From: Streptomyces sp. NBC_00464
Lineage (GTDB): Bacteria; Actinomycetota; Actinomycetes; Streptomycetales; Streptomycetaceae
Direction of reading: 5' to 3'
DNA: 64,000 nucleotides
Assembly: GCF_036013915.1 (NCBI RefSeq)
Contig: NZ_CP107899.1
Span: 5,890,001-5,954,000, forward strand
Below the pieces are notes generated by a model. It did no database searches, was not told the origin of the DNA, and worked only from the letters and a program-made list of their open reading frames with translations. Shown piece by piece: positions 17,706-27,149 of this stretch; the first letter of the stretch is position 1; every line of letters begins with the position of its first letter. A program made the position numbers and the translations under genes.

Positions 17706-18434
17706 ATGGTGGCGAAGAAGACGTCCGACGCGAACGCGGGGACCGGGCCGGAGGACGCGGCGGCGAGGACCACCGGGGCCGCGAAGGCCGCGAAGAAGAC
17801 CACGAAGAAGGCGGCCAAGAAGGCGGTCAAGAAGGCGGCGGCCAAGAAGACCGCCGCCGGGAAGACCACGGCCGCGAAGGCTTCGAAGAAGGCCGCGTCG
17901 GCGGCCACGGGGGCGGCCGAGGCCGCCGAGCAGACAGGAGCCCACACGGTGGTAGCCAAGAAGAGCGCGGCCAGGACCAGGCCGGCCGGCCGGAGCGCGG
18001 CACCCGTGCCCCCGGCGCGGGCCGCGGCGACGGCCCCGGGGGAGCTGGCCGTGCGGCCGGGAGAGGACCCCTGGACGCCGGAGGAGGTCTCGGCCGCCCG
18101 CACCGAGCTGACCGGCGAGATCACGCGGCTGCGCAATGAGCTGGAGGCCTCGGGACTGGCGCTGGCCGGGCTGATGCGGGACTCCGGCGACGGGGCGGGT
18201 GACGACGAGGCGGACACCGGCACCAAGAACATCACCCGCGAGCACGAGATGTCGCTCGCCGCCAACGCCCAGGAGATGCTGGAGCAGACCGAACGGGCCC
18301 TGGCCCGGCTCGACGCGGGCACGTACGGACTCTGCGAGATCTGCGGCAATCCGATCGGCAAGGCGCGGATGCAGGCGTTCCCCCGGGCCACCCTCTGTGT
18401 CGAGGACAAGCAGAAGCAGGAGCGACGCGGCTGA
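17706..18434 (+). CDS. DksA/TraR-family protein with histone-H1-like N-terminus
   Basis: The 242-residue protein has two parts. Residues about 1-90 are Lys/Ala-rich (repeated KKTTKKAAKKA-type units), resembling histone H1 tails. Residues about 115-242 match the DksA/TraR fold: an EVSAARTEL coiled-coil region, then a C-terminal zinc ribbon starting YGLCEICG. The ribbon has CxxC and a third Cys in ATLC, but the expected fourth Cys is Asp (CVED). E. coli DksA acts in the RNA polymerase secondary channel, so a similar transcription role is inferred. GAAGGGG precedes ATG 17706; an in-frame ATG at 17685 is possible. Confidence 0.8.
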   Translation: MVAKKTSDANAGTGPEDAAARTTGAAKAAKKTTKKAAKKAVKKAAAKKTAAGKTTAAKASKKAASAATGAAEAAEQTGAHTVVAKKSAARTRPAGRSAAPVPPARAAATAPGELAVRPGEDPWTPEEVSAARTELTGEITRLRNELEASGLALAGLMRDSGDGAGDDEADTGTKNITREHEMSLAANAQEMLEQTERALARLDAGTYGLCEICGNPIGKARMQAFPRATLCVEDKQKQERRG

Positions 18435-18491
18435 TCCCCACGGGTGTGTCGTACCCTCGTCCTCAGTCGGGAACTAGGTTGAGGGACTCAC

Positions 18492-19160
18492 GTGGCAGAG
18501 GCGGAGCGCATCATCGGTACGCCGGACATCCCCGAGGCTGAGGGACACGAAGGAGCCGAGCCGGAGAAGGCGGCGGCGGGCGGGTCCCCGGAGGCCGTCG
18601 AGCCGGACGGGCAGGACGCCGGTGCGGCGGAGGACGGGGACGGGTCGACCGCGGTCGACCGTTCGCCGGCCACGCGTCGGCGCCGGATCATCCTGCTCTT
18701 CTGCGTCGCCGTGCTCGCCTACCTGCTGGACCTGGGCAGCAAGATGCTCGTGGTGGCGAAGCTGGAGCACCAGGAGCCGATCGAGATCTTCGGCGACTGG
18801 CTCAGGCTCGACGCGATCCGCAACGCGGGCGCCGCGTTCGGCCTCGGCGAGGCCTTCACGATCATCTTCACCATCATCGCGGCGACCGTCATCGTGGTGA
18901 TCGCGCGGCTCGCGCGCAAGCTCTACAGCCTGCCGTGGGCCATCGCGCTCGGTCTCCTGCTCGGCGGGGCGCTCGGCAACCTCACCGACCGCATCTTCCG
19001 CGCGCCCGGCGTGTTCGAGGGCGCGGTGGTGGACTTCATCGCTCCCGCCCACTTCGCAGTCTTCAATCTGGCGGACTCCGCGATCGTCTGCGGAGGCATC
19101 CTGATCGTGCTGCTGTCCTTCAAGGGCCTGGACCCCGACGGCACCGTGCACAAGGACTAG
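18492..19160 (+). CDS. lspA: Lipoprotein signal peptidase LspA
   Basis: Integral membrane aspartyl protease that removes signal peptides from diacylglyceryl-modified prolipoproteins. The 222-residue protein has an acidic N-terminal extension of about 55 residues, common in Streptomyces. Four membrane spans follow, with the signature [19 protein letters not shown], and the catalytic Asp pair in VVDFI and [11 protein letters not shown] 18492 is preceded by GAGGGA. It is followed closely by rluD, as in many bacteria. Confidence 0.95.
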   Translation: MAEAERIIGTPDIPEAEGHEGAEPEKAAAGGSPEAVEPDGQDAGAAEDGDGSTAVDRSPATRRRRIILLFCVAVLAYLLDLGSKMLVVAKLEHQEPIEIFGDWLRLDAIRNAGAAFGLGEAFTIIFTIIAATVIVVIARLARKLYSLPWAIALGLLLGGALGNLTDRIFRAPGVFEGAVVDFIAPAHFAVFNLADSAIVCGGILIVLLSFKGLDPDGTVHKD

Positions 19161-19171
19161 GACGCGCAAGG

Positions 19172-19177
19172 CATACT
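19172..19177 (+). promoter_or_regulatory. Candidate -10 of a leaderless rluD transcript
   Basis: CATACT lies six bases before the rluD GTG, and no ribosome-binding site is present, so transcription probably starts at or next to the start codon. No clear -35 box is seen. Confidence 0.45.
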
Positions 19178-19183
19178 CGACAG

Positions 19184-20125
19184 GTGAGTACGCATCCCGA
19201 GACCCGAACCCTGCCCGTACCCGATGGCCTGGAAGGCGAGCGTGTCGACGCCGCCATTTCCCGCATGTTCGGTTTCTCCCGCACCAAGGCCGCAGAGCTG
19301 GCCGCCGCCGGGAAGGTACAGGTGGACGGTTCGGTGGTCGGGAAGTCCGAGCGGGTGCACGGCGGTGCCTGGCTGGAAGTGGAGATGCCGCAGGCACCCG
19401 CTCCGGTGCAGATCGTCGCCGAGCCCGTCGAGGGCATGGAGATCGTCCACGACGACGACGACATCGTCGTGATCATGAAGCCGGTCGGCGTCGCCGCGCA
19501 CCCGAGCCCCGGCTGGACCGGCACCACCGTCATCGGCGGTCTCGCCGCAGCCGGGTACCGGATCTCGACGTCGGGCGCCGCCGAGCGCCAGGGCATCGTG
19601 CACCGGCTCGACGTCGGCACCTCCGGGCTGATGGTCGTCGCCAAGTCCGAGCGTGCCTACACCCTGCTGAAGGCCCAGTTCCGCGACCGGGTCGTCGACA
19701 AGAAGTACCACGCGCTGGTCCAGGGCCACCCGGACCCGATGAGCGGCACCATCGACGCCCCCATCGGCCGCCACCCCACCCACGACTACAAGTGGGCCGT
19801 CGTCGCCGAGGGCAAGCCGTCGGTGACGCACTACGACCTGATCGAGGCGTACCGCGCCGCCAGCCTCCTGGACATCAAGCTGGAGACGGGCCGTACGCAC
19901 CAGATCCGGGTGCACATGTCCGCTCACCGCCACCCCTGCGTCGGCGACCTGACCTACGGCGCCGACCCGACCATGGCCAAGCGCCTCGGCCTGACCCGGC
20001 AGTGGCTGCACGCGGTGCGGCTCGGCTTCGAGCACCCCGCGGACGGCAGCTGGGTGGAGTTCGCCAGCACCTACCCGGACGACCTCCAGCAGGCCCTCGA
20101 CCGGATCGCGGCAGAGAGCGAATGA
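19184..20125 (+). CDS. rluD: RluA/RluD-family rRNA pseudouridine synthase
   Basis: Converts uridines to pseudouridine in large-subunit rRNA. The 313-residue protein has an N-terminal S4 RNA-binding domain (about residues 15-75) and the catalytic domain with the [11 protein letters not shown] motif, in which Asp143 is the expected nucleophile. [12 protein letters not shown] segment follows. RluD is the most likely member, but target sites are not provable from sequence. It appears to be leaderless and overlaps the next gene by four bases. Confidence 0.88.
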   Translation: MSTHPETRTLPVPDGLEGERVDAAISRMFGFSRTKAAELAAAGKVQVDGSVVGKSERVHGGAWLEVEMPQAPAPVQIVAEPVEGMEIVHDDDDIVVIMKPVGVAAHPSPGWTGTTVIGGLAAAGYRISTSGAAERQGIVHRLDVGTSGLMVVAKSERAYTLLKAQFRDRVVDKKYHALVQGHPDPMSGTIDAPIGRHPTHDYKWAVVAEGKPSVTHYDLIEAYRAASLLDIKLETGRTHQIRVHMSAHRHPCVGDLTYGADPTMAKRLGLTRQWLHAVRLGFEHPADGSWVEFASTYPDDLQQALDRIAAESE

Positions 20126-20586
20126 CCGCCTACACCACCCGCACGGTCACCGGTGAGCAGGACCGTGCCGCCTGCTTCCGGATCCGCAAGGACGTCTTCG
20201 TCGGCGAGCAGAACGTGCCCGAGGAGATCGAGTACGACGCCTACGACGCGGTCGCGGTGCACGTCATCGCCGTCGCCGCGGACGGCACGGCACTCGGCAC
20301 CGGACGGTTGCTGCACGGCCCCGGCACGGAAGGGAAGACCGGCGGCGACCTCACCGTCGGCTCGCTCGGCCGGCTCGCGGTGACCAGTGGGGCGCGCGGC
20401 CTCGGGGTCGGCGCGGCGCTGGTGCGGGCCATCGAGGACGCCGCCCGCGAACTCGGCCTGGCCGCCGTCGACCTGCATGCCCAGACGCATGCGCTCGGCT
20501 TCTACGAACGGCTCGGATACGTGGCGTACGGCCCCGAGTTCCCGGACGCGGGCATCGCGCACCGGGCGATGCGCCGGACGGTCTGA
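20122..20586 (+). CDS. GNAT-family N-acetyltransferase
   Basis: A 154-residue single-domain acetyltransferase. The acetyl-CoA loop is visible as [20 protein letters not shown] (about residues 74-93), and the ending [23 protein letters not shown] is typical of the ElaA/YybD branch. ATG 20122 overlaps the rluD stop (ATGA), so it is translated with rluD. The substrate is unknown. Confidence 0.85.
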   Translation: MTAYTTRTVTGEQDRAACFRIRKDVFVGEQNVPEEIEYDAYDAVAVHVIAVAADGTALGTGRLLHGPGTEGKTGGDLTVGSLGRLAVTSGARGLGVGAALVRAIEDAARELGLAAVDLHAQTHALGFYERLGYVAYGPEFPDAGIAHRAMRRTV

Positions 20587-20693
20587 CACTCCGGCTCACC
20601 CCCCTGGCCTCGGCGTACGCGGGGCACATGGCAGGCTGAGGGTCTTGGCCGTGCCGAGACCGGGCCCGGCCGGAGCGCTCCGGAAGGCACCTC

Positions 20694-22280
20694 GTGGATC
20701 AAATGGCCCTGCTGCTCCTGTTGTTGCTCGGAGCAGTGGTCACGGTGCCACTGGGGGACCGGCTCGGGCTTCCGGCCCCGGTGCTGATGACGCTGGCGGG
20801 CGTCGGGATGGCCTTCCTCAGCTTCGTACCGAACGTGGACATCCCGCCCGAGATCATTCTTCCCGCGCTGCTGCCTCCGCTGCTCTACGCCTCCGTGCAG
20901 CGCACCTCCTGGCGGCAGTTCGCCGCAAACAAAAGGCCGATCTTCCTGCTGGCCGTGGCACTCGTCTTCCTGACGACGGCAGCCGTCGCCGCGGTGGCCA
21001 ACGCGATCGTTCCCGGGCTGCCCCTCGCCGGCGCCGTCGCACTCGGCGCGCTCGTCGCCCCGCCCGACCCGGTCGCGGCCACTGCTGTCGCGGGATCGGT
21101 CGGGCTGCCCCGCAGGCTCGTCTCCATCCTGGAGGGCGAGGGCCTGTTCAACGACGTCACCGCGATCGTGCTCTACCACGTGGCCATCGCCGCGGCGGTG
21201 AGCGGCACCTTCTCGCTGCCCGAGGCGTTCGGGCTGCTGATCCTGTCCGCGGTCGTCGCCGTGGCGGTGGGCGTCGCGCTCGGCTGGCTCACCATCAAAC
21301 TCATGGGCCTGCTCGGCGATGCGACCCTCCAGGTCGGGCTGACGCTGCTGGTGCCGTTCGTCAGCTACGTGCTCGCCGAGGAGCTGATGGGCTCCGGCGT
21401 GCTCGCCGTTCTGACCACCGCGCTCTTCCTCGCCGAGTACACCGCCGACGCCGACGACGTGCTCGGCCGGCTCACCGGCCGCACGTTCTGGGAGATCGTC
21501 GACACCCTTGTCACCGGTGTCGCCTTCGGACTGATCGGCCTCGAACTGCACAACGTCTTCGGGACGGCCGACGGCCGCAGACTGGAGATGACCGGCTGGG
21601 GCCTGGCCGTCGTCGCCGTCGTCGTCGGCGTCCGGCTGCTCTATCTGCTCCCCGCGACCTGGCTGGCCAAACGGCTGCACACCCGCCGCGACGTCAGCGA
21701 GGACATCCCCACCGGCTGGCGGGAGACCGTCGTCATGTGGTGGGCGGGGATGCGCGGGGTGGCCTCGGTCGCGCTGGCGCTCGCGATCCCGCTGGAGACG
21801 GACGACGGGAAACCGTTCCCCGGCCGCGACGAGATCGTCTTCATCGCCTTCTCCGTGATCATGGTCACGCTGGTCTTCCAGGGCCTGACGCTGCCGTGGC
21901 TCGTGCGCAAGCTGCGGGTCAAGGCGGACCTCGACGCCGAGGAGGCGCTGGAACGGGAGCTCGCGATCCGCGCGGCCAAGGCGGCCAAGCAGCGGTTCAA
22001 GGAGATCCAGGAGGTCGAGGAGTTCCCCGAGGACGTCGTGGAACGCCTCCAGCGGCTGGCCTACGACGTCGGGGCGCGGATCAGTCCCGACATGGTCGAC
22101 GACGAGCGCCGCGAGGCGTACGCCCAGCGCGCCGAGCGGTTCAAGGCGATCAGCCGCGTCCAGCGCGAGATGCTGTCGGCCGCCCGCCACGCGGTGCTCT
22201 CCGCGCGCAGCGAGGCCGGCGCGGACCCCGAGGTGGTCGACCGGGTCCTGCGGCAGCTGGACGTACGCAGCCTGCGCTGA
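20694..22280 (+). CDS. Na+/H+ antiporter, CPA1 (NhaP-like) family
   Basis: Polytopic membrane exchanger of 528 residues with about twelve hydrophobic segments up to residue 410 and a charged cytoplasmic tail of about 115 residues. Core transport motifs are APPDPVAATAVAG and EGEGLFNDVTAIVLY. The ND pair there is typical of CPA1 exchangers. GTG 20694 follows CGGAAGG. It ends 16 bases from the convergent MscS-like gene. Roles in pH and sodium tolerance are inferred from family. Confidence 0.88.
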   Translation: MDQMALLLLLLLGAVVTVPLGDRLGLPAPVLMTLAGVGMAFLSFVPNVDIPPEIILPALLPPLLYASVQRTSWRQFAANKRPIFLLAVALVFLTTAAVAAVANAIVPGLPLAGAVALGALVAPPDPVAATAVAGSVGLPRRLVSILEGEGLFNDVTAIVLYHVAIAAAVSGTFSLPEAFGLLILSAVVAVAVGVALGWLTIKLMGLLGDATLQVGLTLLVPFVSYVLAEELMGSGVLAVLTTALFLAEYTADADDVLGRLTGRTFWEIVDTLVTGVAFGLIGLELHNVFGTADGRRLEMTGWGLAVVAVVVGVRLLYLLPATWLAKRLHTRRDVSEDIPTGWRETVVMWWAGMRGVASVALALAIPLETDDGKPFPGRDEIVFIAFSVIMVTLVFQGLTLPWLVRKLRVKADLDAEEALERELAIRAAKAAKQRFKEIQEVEEFPEDVVERLQRLAYDVGARISPDMVDDERREAYAQRAERFKAISRVQREMLSAARHAVLSARSEAGADPEVVDRVLRQLDVRSLR

Positions 22281-22296
22281 CTCCCACCGGGGACCT

Positions 22297-23433
22297 TCAG
22301 CCGCGCCCGGTGCGCGGCGCCCTGCCCCAGCCCGCAGGCTTCTCGTCCGCGCCGTTCACCGTCGGCCACGCGTCGCCGGGCGGCAGTGCCGCGGGGGCCG
22401 TGGCGATCCGCGGCAGCGCGTACGGATGGTGGTCGCGCAGCCAGCCGATCAGCTGCTCCCTGACCGCGCAGCGCACCGTCCAGATGTCGTCCGCGTCCTT
22501 CGCCGTGACCACCGCGCGCACCTGGATCGTGGAGGGCGTGGTGTCGGTGACCGCCAGCGACCAGTCCCGGCCGTCCCATGCGGCGCACTCGCCCAGGATG
22601 TCCCGCAGCTGCTCGCGCATCGCGGCGACCGGCGCCGCGTGGTCGAGATGGAAGAAGACCGAACCGGTCATCTGGACCCCGCCGCGCGACCAGTTCTCGA
22701 AGGGCTTGCTCGTGAAGTACGAGACCGGCATCGTGATTCGCCGCTCGTCCCAGGTCCGGACCGCGAGGAAGGTCAGGGTGATCTCCTCGATCGTGCCCCA
22801 CTCGCCGTCCACCACCACCGTGTCGCCGATGCGCACCATGTCGCCGAAGGCGATCTGCAGGCCCGCGAAGAGATTGCCGAGCGTGGACTGGGCGGCGACA
22901 CCCGCGACGATGCCGAGTACACCGGCCGAGGCCAGCATCGAGGTGCCGACCGTCTGCATGGCGGGGAACGTCAGGAGCATCGCGGCGACGGCGACGGTCG
23001 TCACGATCGCGATGACCACCCGCTGGATCAGCGTCACCTGGGTCCGGACCCGCCGCACCCGCGCCGGGTCCCGGGTGTTCGCCGCGTAGCGCGCGTACAC
23101 CGAGTCCACCACCGCGACGGCGATCCGCACCACCAGCCAGGCCGACGCCCCGATCAGCACCAGCGTCAGCACCTGGCCGATGCCCGTCCGGTGGTCCCGG
23201 ACCACGTCGAGCCGGGTGTGAGGGTACGTGGCCCGCAGCAGCGCCGTGCCCAGCGTCAGCTGGAACGGGATCCGGCAGCGGCGCAGCAGCCCCCACAGTG
23301 GTGTCTCGTGGTGCCGGCCGTCGGCCCGCCTGAGCAACAGGTCGAGCAGCCAGCCCGCCACCAGCGTGATCAGGGCCGTACCGCCGAGGACGATCACCGG
23401 CCGCAGTACGTTCTCCATGCTGTCGTTCTCCAT
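22297..23433 (-). CDS. MscS-family mechanosensitive channel
   Basis: Small-conductance mechanosensitive channel of about 378 residues with an N-terminal span, two or three further spans, and the MscS pore/beta domain (GIVAGVAAQSTLGNLFAGLQ, then GDMVRIGDTVVVDG). Of three in-frame ATGs (23472, 23433, 23418) the middle one has the best ribosome-binding site (TTGGAGAG). The upstream one would overlap the divergent hydrolase gene. It likely protects against hypo-osmotic shock. Confidence 0.85.
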   Translation of the reverse strand: MENDSMENVLRPVIVLGGTALITLVAGWLLDLLLRRADGRHHETPLWGLLRRCRIPFQLTLGTALLRATYPHTRLDVVRDHRTGIGQVLTLVLIGASAWLVVRIAVAVVDSVYARYAANTRDPARVRRVRTQVTLIQRVVIAIVTTVAVAAMLLTFPAMQTVGTSMLASAGVLGIVAGVAAQSTLGNLFAGLQIAFGDMVRIGDTVVVDGEWGTIEEITLTFLAVRTWDERRITMPVSYFTSKPFENWSRGGVQMTGSVFFHLDHAAPVAAMREQLRDILGECAAWDGRDWSLAVTDTTPSTIQVRAVVTAKDADDIWTVRCAVREQLIGWLRDHHPYALPRIATAPAALPPGDAWPTVNGADEKPAGWGRAPRTGRG

Positions 23434-23470
23434 GCCGTCGCTCTCCAAGCTCTCGACCGTAACTGGCACC

Positions 23471-24049
23471 ATGGACCTCATGAACATCATGCTTTTCCAC
23501 TCGACGTACGGCCTGCGCCCCGCGGTGCACGCGGCCGCCGACCGGCTGCGCGCCGCCGGGCATGAGGTGCACGTGCCCGATCTCTTTGGGGGACACACCT
23601 TCGAATCCGTCGAGGAAGGGCTGGCCTTCAAGGAGGAGACGGGCAAGGAGGAGCTGCTCAAGCGGGCCGTGCTCGCCGCGGCGCCCTACTCCGACCGCGG
23701 GCTGGTCTACGTGGGCTTCTCGCTCGGCGCGTCCGTTGCCCAGACGCTGGCCCTCGGGGACGCGAAGGCGCGGGGGTTGCTGCTGTTCCACGGGACTTCG
23801 GACATCGCGGAGAACGCCACCGTGGACGAGCTGCCCGTACAGCTCCACGTCGCCGACCCGGATCCGTTCGAGACGCACGACTGGCTGAACTCCTGGTATC
23901 TGCAGATGCAGCGGACCGGCGCCGATGTAGAGGTCTACCGGTACCCCGGCGCGGGGCATCTGTTCACCGACGCGGAACTCCCGGACTTCGACCAGGCGTC
24001 GGCCGAGCTGGCCTGGAAGGTCGCGATCGGCTTCCTCGCCACGCTGTGA
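23471..24049 (+). CDS. Dienelactone-hydrolase-family protein
   Basis: Alpha/beta-hydrolase-fold protein of 192 residues. The family nucleophile-elbow position reads GFSLGAS, with Ser instead of the usual Cys of dienelactone hydrolases; AGHLF supplies the His. Substrate is unknown. Three in-frame ATGs (23471, 23480, 23489) lack a ribosome-binding site, so a leaderless mRNA is plausible; the first is given here. Only 37 bases separate it from the divergent MscS-like start. Confidence 0.8.
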   Translation: MDLMNIMLFHSTYGLRPAVHAAADRLRAAGHEVHVPDLFGGHTFESVEEGLAFKEETGKEELLKRAVLAAAPYSDRGLVYVGFSLGASVAQTLALGDAKARGLLLFHGTSDIAENATVDELPVQLHVADPDPFETHDWLNSWYLQMQRTGADVEVYRYPGAGHLFTDAELPDFDQASAELAWKVAIGFLATL

Positions 24050-24054
24050 GCACA

Positions 24055-24094
24055 CGAGGGGCCCCGCGCACGGAACGGTGCGCGGGGTCCCTCG
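24055..24094. terminator. Bidirectional terminator between convergent genes
   Basis: Inverted repeat 24055-24071 / 24078-24094, 17 bases with one G-U pair, located five bases past the hydrolase stop and 17 bases beyond the protease stop on the other strand. Confidence 0.85.
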
Positions 24095-24111
24095 GGCAAC
24101 ACGGAACGGGA

Positions 24112-25104
24112 TCAGCCGCGGTACGCGGTCCAGCTGTCGCTCATCCGCTGCACCTGGCCGGCGGTGAACTGGTACATGCAGGAGTCGTACGTGTAGTCCA
24201 TGAAGTTGTGGATCGGGTCCACGCCGGTCTTGTTGGTGCAGGTGTCGCGCCCGGTCGGGCACTCGAAGGCGGCGGACTTCTCCGCGGGGGTGTCGGAGAC
24301 GTAGTCGCCGTTGCCGTTACAGCCGCCCTGGAACGTGTGGTAGAGCCCCATCCAGTGGCCGACCTCGTGCGTCGCGGTGTCGCCCTCGTCGTAGTTGGTG
24401 GCGGAGCCGCCCGGCAGCGAGGTGTCCAGGATCACCACGCCGTCCATGGACGGGCTGGAGTTGTAGGAGCTCGGGAACGTCGCCCAGCCGAGCAGTCCGC
24501 CGCCGAGGTTGGCGGTGTAGACGTTGAGCGCGTTCTTGCCGCCCTTGCGCAGAGCCGTCTTCATGGCCTTCTCGGCCGACGAGCCCGAGGAGACGTTGTA
24601 CCAGGAGGCGTTGTCCGTGTAGTCGGTGCCCGCAAGCGAGAACTGGAAGCCGGTCGGGGTGTTTCCGGTGCCCTGGCCGCTGTACGCGGCGTTCAGCACG
24701 CTCATCTGGCTGCTGATGTCGCCCGCGGTGAGCTTGCCCGTGGTGCCGGAGTGGATGACGTGGAAGTAGACCGGGACGGTCGCGCCGGCGGCGAGGGCGG
24801 AGCCGCTGACCCGGCGCTCGGCGACTCTCTGCTTCAGCTGCTTGTCGATGGCCGCGGCCTGGGTGGTGGTGAGCTCGTTGGGATCCGCGGCGTGCTGCGG
24901 GCCCGTGGGGCGGGACTGGCGGGCGGTGGCGTCTGCCGGGGCGTCGGCGCAGGCCTCGGCCGATGTGGCCGCTGCGGCCTTGCCCGAAGCGACGGTGGCG
25001 CCGGAGGAGACGGAGAGCGGTGCCAGGGCCAGGGTTCCGGCCAGGACGGCGGTGCCGATCGCACGGTGACGCATACGCGGTGATATACGAGCAAGAGTGC
25101 GCAC
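24112..25104 (-). CDS. Secreted zinc metalloprotease, M43 (pappalysin-like) family
   Basis: Predicted secreted protease of 330 residues. It has an N-terminal signal peptide (basic start, hydrophobic core about residues 15-30, Ala-rich cleavage region), a propeptide-like stretch to about residue 110, and a metzincin-type catalytic domain. The zinc motif [11 protein letters not shown] and a Met-turn region [11 protein letters not shown] are present. Paired Cys residues suggest disulfides. GTG 25104 follows AGGAG at correct spacing. Confidence 0.9.
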   Translation of the reverse strand: MRTLARISPRMRHRAIGTAVLAGTLALAPLSVSSGATVASGKAAAATSAEACADAPADATARQSRPTGPQHAADPNELTTTQAAAIDKQLKQRVAERRVSGSALAAGATVPVYFHVIHSGTTGKLTAGDISSQMSVLNAAYSGQGTGNTPTGFQFSLAGTDYTDNASWYNVSSGSSAEKAMKTALRKGGKNALNVYTANLGGGLLGWATFPSSYNSSPSMDGVVILDTSLPGGSATNYDEGDTATHEVGHWMGLYHTFQGGCNGNGDYVSDTPAEKSAAFECPTGRDTCTNKTGVDPIHNFMDYTYDSCMYQFTAGQVQRMSDSWTAYRG

Positions 25105-25410
25105 AGGGACTCCTCGCGGATGTGTGGGGGAAGGGATTTCCTCACCCGCCGCCGGGGAGATTACGTGGGCATGTCATCCGTGGGGGAGGATCGATCCGGC
25201 CCAATCATTCATGGTGCAAATCGGTGGAACGGGAAGAAAATCTTCTGCCTGCTCCGGAGTTTGAGACACGAACGTCATCTACCGGGGCGGACTCATGGCC
25301 GGTGTGTCCGCATTGGATCCATGGAGGATGCGGCCCGGCACGGCGTCGTCATCTGCCGTCAACACGGGCCGCAGTGGCCGGATCCCGACGGTCCGCGCGC
25401 ACGGCGGACG
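25105..25410. other. Intergenic region upstream of the M43 protease
   Basis: About 300 bases without a supportable gene. Bases 25195-25260 are less GC-rich than surroundings and may hold the protease promoter; a TAATCT -10-like element lies on the minus strand at 25158-25163. Small plus-strand frames here lack ribosome-binding sites and homology. Confidence 0.4.
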
Positions 25411-25451
25411 CGAACGGGCAGGTGAACCCGGCGGGTTCACCTGCCCGTTCG
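25411..25451 (-). terminator. Terminator of the DsbA-like gene
   Basis: A 20-base perfect stem (25411-25430 with 25432-25451) with minimal loop lies 16 bases beyond the stop of the minus-strand thioredoxin gene. Confidence 0.85.
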
Positions 25452-25467
25452 TCCGGGGCGGGGCGGA

Positions 25468-26280
25468 TCAGCCCTTCAGTGCGGCGGTGATCGCGGTGTT
25501 GAAGTCCGGCACCGTCATCGGGGCGTTCTTGTTGTCCGAGCCGGTCAGCGTCTTGCCGTCCATCTTCAGCGTCGGGGTGCCCTCGACGCCGCTCTTGTCG
25601 AAGGCGGCGGACATCTTCATCGCCCAGGCGTCGTACGTGCCGTCCTTGACGTTCTTCTGGAAGGCGTCATTGCCCTTCAGTGCGTCCACCGTGTCGGCGA
25701 CCTTGATCAGGTACGAGTCGTCCTTGAACTTGTCGTCCGTCTCCTCCGGGTGGTACTTCGCGGAGTAGAGCGCGTACTTGTAGTCGAGGAAGGCCTCGGG
25801 GCTCACGTTCAGCGCGGCGCCCAGGGCGCTCAGCGCGTTCTTCGAGCCCTCGCCGCCGTTGCTGTCCAGGAACGTGGCACCGACGTACTTGACCTTGTAC
25901 TTGCCCGCGTCGACGTCCTTGTGGACGGTCTCGCCGACGGTCTGCTCGAAGGAGGCGCAGATCGGGCAGCGGGAGTCCTCGTACAGCTCCAGGGTCTTCT
26001 TGGCGGTCGACTTGCCGATGACCACGGTCGTGCCGTCCGCGCCCGAGGTGTTCTTCGGCGCGGAGACGTTCTTCGCGTCCTTCGCGGCGTCCCAGTGGTC
26101 CGGCTTGTTCAGCTGCATCACGCCGTAGGCGCCGCCGCCGATGACCGCGAGGGCGGCGACGACCGAGACGCCGACGACGAGCTGCCGGCGGGTCCTGTCC
26201 TTCTTGGCCTGGCGCTCGCGCTCCTCGCGCAGCCGCTCGCGGGCGGCGGACTTGTTGGCCTGGCTGTTGCGCTTGCTCAT
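25468..26280 (-). CDS. Membrane-anchored DsbA-like thioredoxin-fold protein
   Basis: Predicted extracytoplasmic thiol oxidoreductase of 270 residues. A strongly basic N-terminus (residues 1-33) is followed by one membrane anchor (about 34-55) and a DsbA/DSBA_2-type thioredoxin domain. The active site CPIC lies in the SRCPICASFEQ segment and GVEGTPTL supplies the cis-Pro loop. It probably helps fold secreted proteins. A membrane-protein gene ends 51 bases upstream on the same strand. Confidence 0.88.
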   Translation of the reverse strand: MSKRNSQANKSAARERLREERERQAKKDRTRRQLVVGVSVVAALAVIGGGAYGVMQLNKPDHWDAAKDAKNVSAPKNTSGADGTTVVIGKSTAKKTLELYEDSRCPICASFEQTVGETVHKDVDAGKYKVKYVGATFLDSNGGEGSKNALSALGAALNVSPEAFLDYKYALYSAKYHPEETDDKFKDDSYLIKVADTVDALKGNDAFQKNVKDGTYDAWAMKMSAAFDKSGVEGTPTLKMDGKTLTGSDNKNAPMTVPDFNTAITAALKG

Positions 26281-26331
26281 GGTTCGGTTCTCCGTGGGGT
26301 GCGTGGTCTACGTCATCAGGGACTTGCGTGC

Positions 26332-27081
26332 TCAGGCGGTGGCGCAGGCCGAGCGCGGTGGTCCCCTCCGTCCCACGGAGTGCACCAGGAAGCGGGCGTG
26401 GACGAGCAGGTGCCGGCCGGGGCCGACGGTACGGACCTTGAGGCGTACGGAGCGGCGGACCGCGCCCGCCACGGCCACCGCGATCAGCAGCGGCCGGAAC
26501 GCCAGCAGGGCGAACGCGCCCAGCAGCCCGGCGAGCGCCAGCTCACCGCGGTGCAGCCAGGCGGCGGCGAGCAGCCCGACCGTCACATGCGCGGCCAGCA
26601 GCAGCCACGGCACCAGGGGACCGGGCGAGGCCAGCAGTGCGGCCGCGCCGTGACCACCCGCGGTCACCGAGACCAGCGGTGTGCCCACCGCGCCGACGCC
26701 ACCGAGCCCCGCCGCACCCGTCCCGACGTCACCACCGCCGCACAGCGCGTCGATGCCGACCGACCGCAGCGGCCCTGCGATCGGGCCGCCAGCCGCGCCG
26801 TAACAGAGGTGCTGGCCGGTGGTGAAGACGGTGTCCGCGGCCAGCTCCAGCGGCACCAGCAGCCCGGCGATGGCCCCGTAGCCGCGCTCCCGGCCCGCCA
26901 GCGCGTAGGCCACGGCGAAGACGGCGCCGGCCAGCACGGCGACGAGGGTCAACGGCAGCGGTACCCGGGAGAGCAGCACATGGGAGGCAGCGGAGAGCGT
27001 CACGACGAGCGCTGTGAAAAGCGCCGCGCGTACGACCCTGAGCTGCGTCCCGGAGATGTCCATCGTCAGGGAGTGTCGCAT
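26332..27081 (-). CDS. Hypothetical polytopic membrane protein
   Basis: Unrecognised 249-residue protein with about five or six hydrophobic segments rich in Ala/Leu/Val/Gly and a basic C-terminus (VHSVGRRGPPRS). A Cys in GQHLCYG and another in DALCGGG are the only cysteines in the central part, and it lacks VKOR motifs. It sits between the DUF2252 and DsbA-like genes on the same strand. ATG 27081 has a weak AGG site; ATG 27063 is an alternative. Confidence 0.6.
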   Translation of the reverse strand: MRHSLTMDISGTQLRVVRAALFTALVVTLSAASHVLLSRVPLPLTLVAVLAGAVFAVAYALAGRERGYGAIAGLLVPLELAADTVFTTGQHLCYGAAGGPIAGPLRSVGIDALCGGGDVGTGAAGLGGVGAVGTPLVSVTAGGHGAAALLASPGPLVPWLLLAAHVTVGLLAAAWLHRGELALAGLLGAFALLAFRPLLIAVAVAGAVRRSVRLKVRTVGPGRHLLVHARFLVHSVGRRGPPRSACATA

Positions 27082-27149
27082 GCGAACCTGTAAGCGATCC
27101 CTAAGGGTCCTGGGCACTGTGGGAAGGCTTACAGCTCCTTGCGAGCTTC

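Noticed and set aside
25120..25425. 101-codon ORF in the protease upstream gap
   Set aside because: No ribosome-binding site or hydrophobic/catalytic pattern, it overlaps the DsbA terminator, and the protein is Arg/Gly-rich like other shadow frames.
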